Under the pieces are notes generated by a model. The model searched no databases and was not told where the DNA came from. It worked only from the letters and a program-made list of their open reading frames with translations. DNA of 64,000 nucleotides. Origin: Siphonodentalium dalli. Lineage: Eukaryota > Mollusca > Scaphopoda > Gadilida > Siphonodentaliidae. Both the position numbers and the translations under genes were made by a program. Numbering within the stretch: position 1 is the stretch's first letter; each line of letters begins with the position of its first letter. The stretch is taken from positions 274,839,426-274,903,425 of the forward strand of contig CP136063.1 of NCBI GenBank assembly GCA_032622095.1, in the 5' to 3' direction. This document shows positions 59,015-64,000 of this stretch, piece by piece.

Positions 59015-59790
59015 ACAAATGAACAAATGACTGACGATGAAAAACGACTAACGAAAAAGCACATCGTCAGTCAAACGAAGAAACACACCAGCTGACGAAT
59101 GGTGGCAAATGACTGATAAATTACGAGGATCACAAATGACAACTAACAACAACGAAGAAAAATACCAACCGCCAACGAAAAATGACTGATGACAAACACT
59201 AAACAGCCAACGACTAACACGATGTCGAACGATCGTTTACGAAAAATTATTGATGACGAAAAACAAACGGCCAACGACAAACACGATGTTGACGATCGAC
59301 GACGAAAAATGTCTTGACAACAAACACATCAACCCAGGCCTGCAGGTTTCAAAAATTATGTGTAACCTATGGTAGATGTATTTTTCGTAGCCTGGTTTGT
59401 GCTTAGGCAATCCTAGTCGAAAATCTACGGGATACAATGCACCCTGCTGGACAAAACAAGTTTCCACTCAACCACGGTGCAGTTAAAATGGCCACCGTGG
59501 CCGAAATGCAACTACATTGACATGAACACCGCGGCTCCACTGGCTAACTACAGTTGGGTCGTGGTGTACTTGCCACCAAAAACACGACTGATGACAAATC
59601 AACGAAGGATGAAAATAAACGACCAACAATAAACACAACGACAAACTACCAAGGACGAAAAACGACAACCAAACACGAATGACGACAAACACACTGACTG
59701 TGACACTGACGACCAACAAATTCGTGACGATGACGACGACAAATTGTCAAATGATGAAAAGCGATGAAATGAAATAATAATCAAAATTTA
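59015..59790. repeat. ACGA/ACAAA-rich degenerate tract, strand-asymmetric
   Basis: 59015-59330 and 59580-59790 are irregular runs of CGACGAAAAA, CCAACGA, ACTGATGACAAA and similar motifs. The plus strand is very rich in A and C+A and poor in T; the middle (59331-59579) is ordinary. No exact period, so it is probably a decayed satellite or simple-sequence array. Confidence 0.6.
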
Positions 59791-60152
59791 ATTTTTAAAG
59801 CAAACAGACCTACCTTTAAAAAACTTAGATTTGGAGAAAAATGCCACCAGGAGCACGCATTGTGCTGTTGTGTTCACAAGTTGACACACCACCAGAATCC
59901 TCATCATATCACTTCCTTGAACTTAAGTTGAAGTTTAACCGACTGATGGAATCATACATGGTGAGATGGTAACTAGGAAACATACTACAATTTCAGTATC
60001 CATTACAATTTACACGTAACACATAATTCTTTATTTCATTTTTTATCTTTCTTTCATTTTTTTTAATTTCCATATTGAATGTTCGAAGTTGAACTTGAAA
60101 CTTTTGGGTTGATTGAATCATGAATTATTCTTGAATCTTCATCATTCTTGTC
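59791..60152. other. Spacer
   Basis: Nothing recognised. Confidence 0.4.
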
Positions 60153-61215
60153 TGTAACATTTAAACCAAATTTCTGGCTACCACCTTTGACCAAAAAGTG
60201 TTAGCCAAATATGTATAATGCAAATTTCCATTGCGAGCTGTTTCTGAATACTGAATAGAACCTGGTATAAAATTGTCGACTATGAGGGTTTATGAGCGGA
60301 TAATTTTACCCATTCACAACACAAACTGTTCATAGCACCATGAGTACATGGCCTCAATAGCCTGAAGACGAGTGTGACTCGCCACACAGCAGTATTTCAA
60401 CCAGGCTCTGCTCATTATTCCTTCCATGAAGTGGATATTACATGCACACTTCGGCTATGATATGACAGGTAGTGCTATTTTGCTGATGATATGATATAAT
60501 ATGCATATCGCAATTTAATTTGGAAGAATTATTGCAATTTCAATAAGCAGAATGGTGGCCTGGAGTAGTATGGGTGGGGCTTATCCGGACGTTACTGATC
60601 CCAGTAATGTTCGTTGTCGCAGAGAGAACAAGGATATTTCGTCTTGTCCGATCTGAGTCTACATTATGACCGTCGATTTGCATAACATTTGGTGTATCCA
60701 AACAACTTTTATCACAGATGGATCTATTACCCGTATCAACATGCTTCATATCATCACCCCACATTATGATTCGTCTGCATGACCCCTCTACGACCTCGCC
60801 ATATCTGGACATTGCACTTATAACATCTGTGTCATCGATCCAAATGGGCGTGTCCAACAACACGATGTATGCAGACCAATTTTCAATATCAGTTGGTCGC
60901 ACAAGTCTATTTCCCACATTAAAGCCATGTTCTATAATTGCAATTTGTTAGCCACGTGTTGTTACTTATTCCTTATTGGCAATATGTCGGAAAGTGTGGC
61001 CAATGGCCCCAAATTCGTAAGTGGCCAGGTGGGCGGAACATTTTGGGTACAAAAAGTTTTTGGGTCGAGTTCGTAAAAGTGGTCCGAAAAAGTTTCCAAC
61101 CTGTGCTCGGTCCGATTTTTTTGGAAAATGTGGCAAATGACCACGGGAACATACTAAGTAAAAAGTATGAAAAATTTTGGGCCGACAAAATTTGGGTTCG
61201 TAACAGAGATTATCA
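60153..61215. repeat. Segmental repeat D, copy 2
   Basis: Collinear with 50157-51344. The later part is shorter here (about 120 bases missing relative to 51200-51340). Confidence 0.9.
60540..60917 (-). pseudogene. Retroelement ORF1/gag-like RRM fragment, copy 2
   Basis: 125 codons. The first 67 match the 50917-50702 frame with a few changes (WSAYIVLLDTPIWIDDTDVI); a longer tail is open here. Same assignment and same limits: no zinc knuckle, no start context. Confidence 0.5.
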
Positions 61216-61590
61216 CTACAGTCTCCAGTTGATGCCGAGTTAAGATGGTAAGATCTCAGATCAGTAGAGATGCCTCAGGCTGCGAATCTAATACGGGATT
61301 TCACATTTTCAGCAAGACGTGATGTGAAAACTCAGATCACTTCGCTGTAGTAATAATATGTTCACTCTTAGAAAATACTGTCGGTTTGACGGTTTCGAGC
61401 CATCGTAATCCGACGGTCCCATGCGTTTCATCGGATGTATGGTGAATTTCCGTTGTTTTATGTGCTCATGAACATGGTCTAAGATAAAAATTATCGTGAT
61501 TCAAAGCTCATGCCTTAAAAATTCATTTGTATATTCATCGGCGAACAAATTATATACGGCAATGTCTCCATATAGTATGGTCGTCGGAGG
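61216..61590 (+). repeat. Segmental repeat, copy C (truncated)
   Basis: Matches the first ~370 bases of copies A and B, ending in ACGGCAATGTCTCCATATAG. At that point it is joined to the dispersed repeat at 61591. Confidence 0.88.
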
Positions 61591-61740
61591 GTTAGACCCA
61601 GAAGAAATTGGTAAAGAATCGGGTTTGATGTCATTCGACGCAGGAGAATCTCTTGTATAACATATCCAAAATCCGCTAAAATCCGCTTTGGGGAAAATTC
61701 AGGATCCAAGATGGCGTCCAACATAGCCGCCGTTAGTCAA
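61591..61740 (+). repeat. Dispersed repeat (copy 3 of 3)
   Basis: ATGTCATTCGACGCAGGAGA...AACATATCCAAAATCCGC...ATCCAAGATGGCGTCCAAC matches 18946-19110 in the same orientation. Confidence 0.75.
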
Positions 61741-62379
61741 AAGAGACTCTGACTGAGATTAATTTGATTACAGTGAGAACAAATGTTGTCATATGTATAC
61801 AAATGTATACATTTACGAAGGTAAAATATTATGCCACATTTTTATGGCAAACATGGAACCCCTCGACCCAGATGGCCGCCAAAATGGCGGTCAAAACACA
61901 AACATTTGAAGTGTTTGCCTAATATCTTAAAGATCAGTTCCTGTTGTTTGATAATGGTTCAGATTAGCGACTTTGCTTAGTCTTATTCGTGTTAATTCGG
62001 CATTGGAGCAATTACAGATACCACAAATGGGGTCCCAGACTCATCCACACCATCAAAAATTCGATTTTACAGAACGCGGTATAAGATTTCACAAAAATCG
62101 CCATTGGGATTCCAGTCATATATCAACAAGAAATGGACAGAACTGTACAATATAAGTTGGGCATACCACTATCTATGCATAATCCAATTCAATGAAACTC
62201 AAATTGGCGCTTTGTCTCAAAAATGGCTGCCAAATGGCGGTCAAAATATGGAAAATGGCGGATATTGCCCAGAGTATCATTCAATCGATTATAAGTAGTG
62301 GTTGATGAATAAAATTGACTACATAAATATAATATATACCTCTGTATGCTGCCATTATTCCAGCTCTATGGTAAAACTT
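61741..62379. other. Spacer with two ATGGCGGTCAAAA blocks
   Basis: AAATGGCGGTCAAAA occurs at about 61881 and CAAATGGCGGTCAAAA at about 62230, each in a short related context. No gene recognised. Confidence 0.45.
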
Positions 62380-62790
62380 ACACTGCATGAAAACTTGAAT
62401 TTATTCATTGCATAAATTGCGGATAAATGTGCATAAATCTGGATAAATCAGAAATTTATTCACTGAATAAAGGTGCATAAATCCGGAAATTTCTGCACAT
62501 TTATTCACAATTTATTCATGAATAAATGCCAACATTTATACTCAATTTATTCACTGAATAAACCCACGTTTATTAAACAGGATAAACTCGCATTTATTCG
62601 TATGTTTATACACATTTATTATCGACCTGTTTATGCATAAATGCAAATTGATTCACTGAATAAACCTGCATAAATATATGTAGCTACATTTATTCTGGTT
62701 ATAAACTCAAATTTATTTACTGAATAAACCTGCATAAATATATGAAGCTAAATTTATTCTAGTATAAACGCCAGTTTATGCACCTTTATA
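62380..62790. repeat. Palindrome-rich AATAAA/TTTATT tract
   Basis: Repeated short palindromic modules of the type TTTATTCACTGAATAAA (about 62457, 62550, 62653, 62715) are separated by GCATAAAT motifs. The last two modules are followed by AACCTGCATAAATATATG (62666, 62729). Low GC, no coding. Confidence 0.8.
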
Positions 62791-63526
62791 CCCGGTATAC
62801 ATGTGGAATTTATATATACATATATCCATATATATAATTCTGCCCTACATTAGCACCCCCTGTGAACCGGTCCTCTGCAATGGGTAAGAGTACTGGTTGC
62901 AGTGGGTACTTAAATGTATAGAATGCTGCATATATATTGAAGAAACATATGGAAATAAAATATTTCATTTGTTCCCTGACACTTGTATTCTGAATGGCGA
63001 ACAACATTTTTCGAGTTAACTGCGCATATATATCCATATATATATTTGTGAAATCTACTTTATGGTGACATTTGGTTGTAAGCAGCATATATGGCGACAC
63101 TGATGTGTATATATACTATACATATGCACATGTGTCGCCCTGATTCTGGTATATCCATGTGTAGTAATTTGCCAACAAAATACTGACCTATTGTTGGTTA
63201 TACCAGTCACAAATATAACACGAACTACTTGGACATGGCACTTTGAGTCATAGTTGTATCTTGCCGTCGTCAATTTTCGTAGTCTCTGCAATAAAGAATA
63301 AAAATTAAATAATTAAGTGATCGCATCGAAAATAAGTATAAACAATAAAATATTAAAACTAACATAAGAATTTTTGTTTTCTGCTAAAGAGTGATATCGC
63401 CCTTCAATGAGCACAAATTTACGGGATTCCAACTTCAAAATTGGGTTACATCATGGATTTATTGTACAATGAATTTATATGCGATATGGCAAAGCGTGAT
63501 ATCAGTAGTATTGGCGGGCACTCTGG
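62791..63526. other. Unassigned spacer
   Basis: TATATCCATATATATA occurs at about 62820 and 63030. Short minus-strand frames have no recognised domain. Confidence 0.4.
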
Positions 63527-63665
63527 CCCCCCCCCCCCGTCACTCGGGGGCACTCTGAGAGTGCCCCCGAGAAACTGATTTGGATTTTTTCTGGCCCACC
63601 CACCTCACTCGGGGGCACTCTGTCCCATGGACCAGAGTGCCCCCGAGCGAGGGGGTGGGCCAGAG
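63527..63665. repeat. Two GC-rich hairpins after a C run
   Basis: A 12-base C run is followed by a near-perfect palindrome (CTCGGGGGCACTCT, one base, AGAGTGCCCCCGAG; 63543-63571). A larger hairpin at 63591-63663 has CTGGCCCACCCACCTC...GGGGGCACTCTG pairing with CAGAGTGCCCCC...GGGGTGGGCCAG around a 10-base loop. The two hairpins share the GGGGGCACTCT core. Confidence 0.92.
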
Positions 63666-64000
63666 TGCCCCGCCCAGGGTCGGTCTAGAGGTTGTGTTAG
63701 ATTCCAAAAGAGTAAGGTGAGCGCTTCGCAGGGTTTTTTTTTTTACAGAAAAGAGCACAATTTACCAATGTATCGAATTTTTTCTCGGATTCTAATGCCA
63801 GTGTGGTAAGCGAAGGGCGCTCCCATTCGCTGTACACATTGAACTTAGAATAATACGAGAACAAATAGATGTGTTGGTAAATTGTGCTACTTTACCAGTG
63901 CATTCTTTAACAAAAGCGAAAGTCTTCGAATAAATTCGAAGACGCTAGTGCTGTGAAAATGTGCATGTAAGAGCCATCTGATAGCAGGTTTTGGGTGGCC
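63666..64000. other. Unassigned spacer at the window end
   Basis: Contains TTCGAATAAATTCGAA, a short palindrome, at about 63926. Nothing else recognised. Confidence 0.4.

Noticed and set aside
1-64000. tRNA, rRNA or other structured RNA genes
   Set aside because: No cloverleaf, rRNA segment or convincing pol III promoter box could be found by eye; a covariance-model scan would be needed to exclude them.

Overview
This window looks like repeat-dense, AT-rich nuclear DNA from an animal, most likely a marine invertebrate. The reasons are: metazoan-type non-LTR retrotransposons (one with a 2A-like peptide motif of a kind known from echinoderm, mollusc and lancelet elements), degenerate Ty3/Gypsy elements, a Crypton-type tyrosine recombinase, many palindromic MITE-like repeats, and one spliced exon of a rhodopsin-class GPCR. 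There is no operon structure, no bacterial signal and no confident RNA gene. The species cannot be fixed from sequence alone.

Layout. 1-3130 is a long inverted-repeat (foldback) element; 3853-4930 is an hAT-like non-autonomous element with near-perfect 8-bp flanking repeats; 5-8.8 kb has little recognisable beyond a 10-bp tandem repeat and a 130-bp hairpin. From about 9.8 to 30 kb lies a nest of retroelements. A decayed minus-strand Gypsy element (Gypsy-1: protease at 29.2-29.9 kb, RT/RNase H/integrase at 17.2-14.8 kb, integrase C-terminus at 10.2-9.8 kb) is split twice. One split is by a second Gypsy element (Gypsy-2, 17217-29182) bounded by two ~445-bp LTR copies. The other is by a nearly intact 4.3-kb non-LTR retrotransposon (10439-14751) flanked by a perfect 219-bp direct repeat. 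Gypsy-2 itself carries a 1-kb minisatellite, a (TA)n run, a 2.1-kb palindrome and a fragment of a CXC-motif protein.

30.9-32.5 kb holds a broken Crypton/DUF3504-type recombinase. 35928-36051 is the only convincing host-gene piece, a GPCR exon spanning the end of TM3 to TM4. 39.3-49.7 kb is a minus-strand non-LTR retrotransposon with ORF1 (coiled coil plus RRM-like) and ORF2 (endonuclease plus RT). Its middle is tandemly duplicated as two ~3.93-kb units that look about 99.8% identical by eye. ORF2 starts with a hydrophobic segment followed by a 2A-like NPGP motif. 50-62 kb is a mosaic of segmental repeats (50.2-52.1 kb is repeated at 60.2-61.6 kb and partly at 37.9-38.6 kb), MITEs, and a DNA element with internal 120-bp tandem units (56.5-58.55 kb). 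The last 4 kb hold an AATAAA/TTTATT-rich palindromic tract and two very GC-rich hairpins.

Almost every coding segment belongs to a mobile element and most are broken. No cooperating gene cluster is seen. The main value of the window is its insertion history and a few unusual element features.
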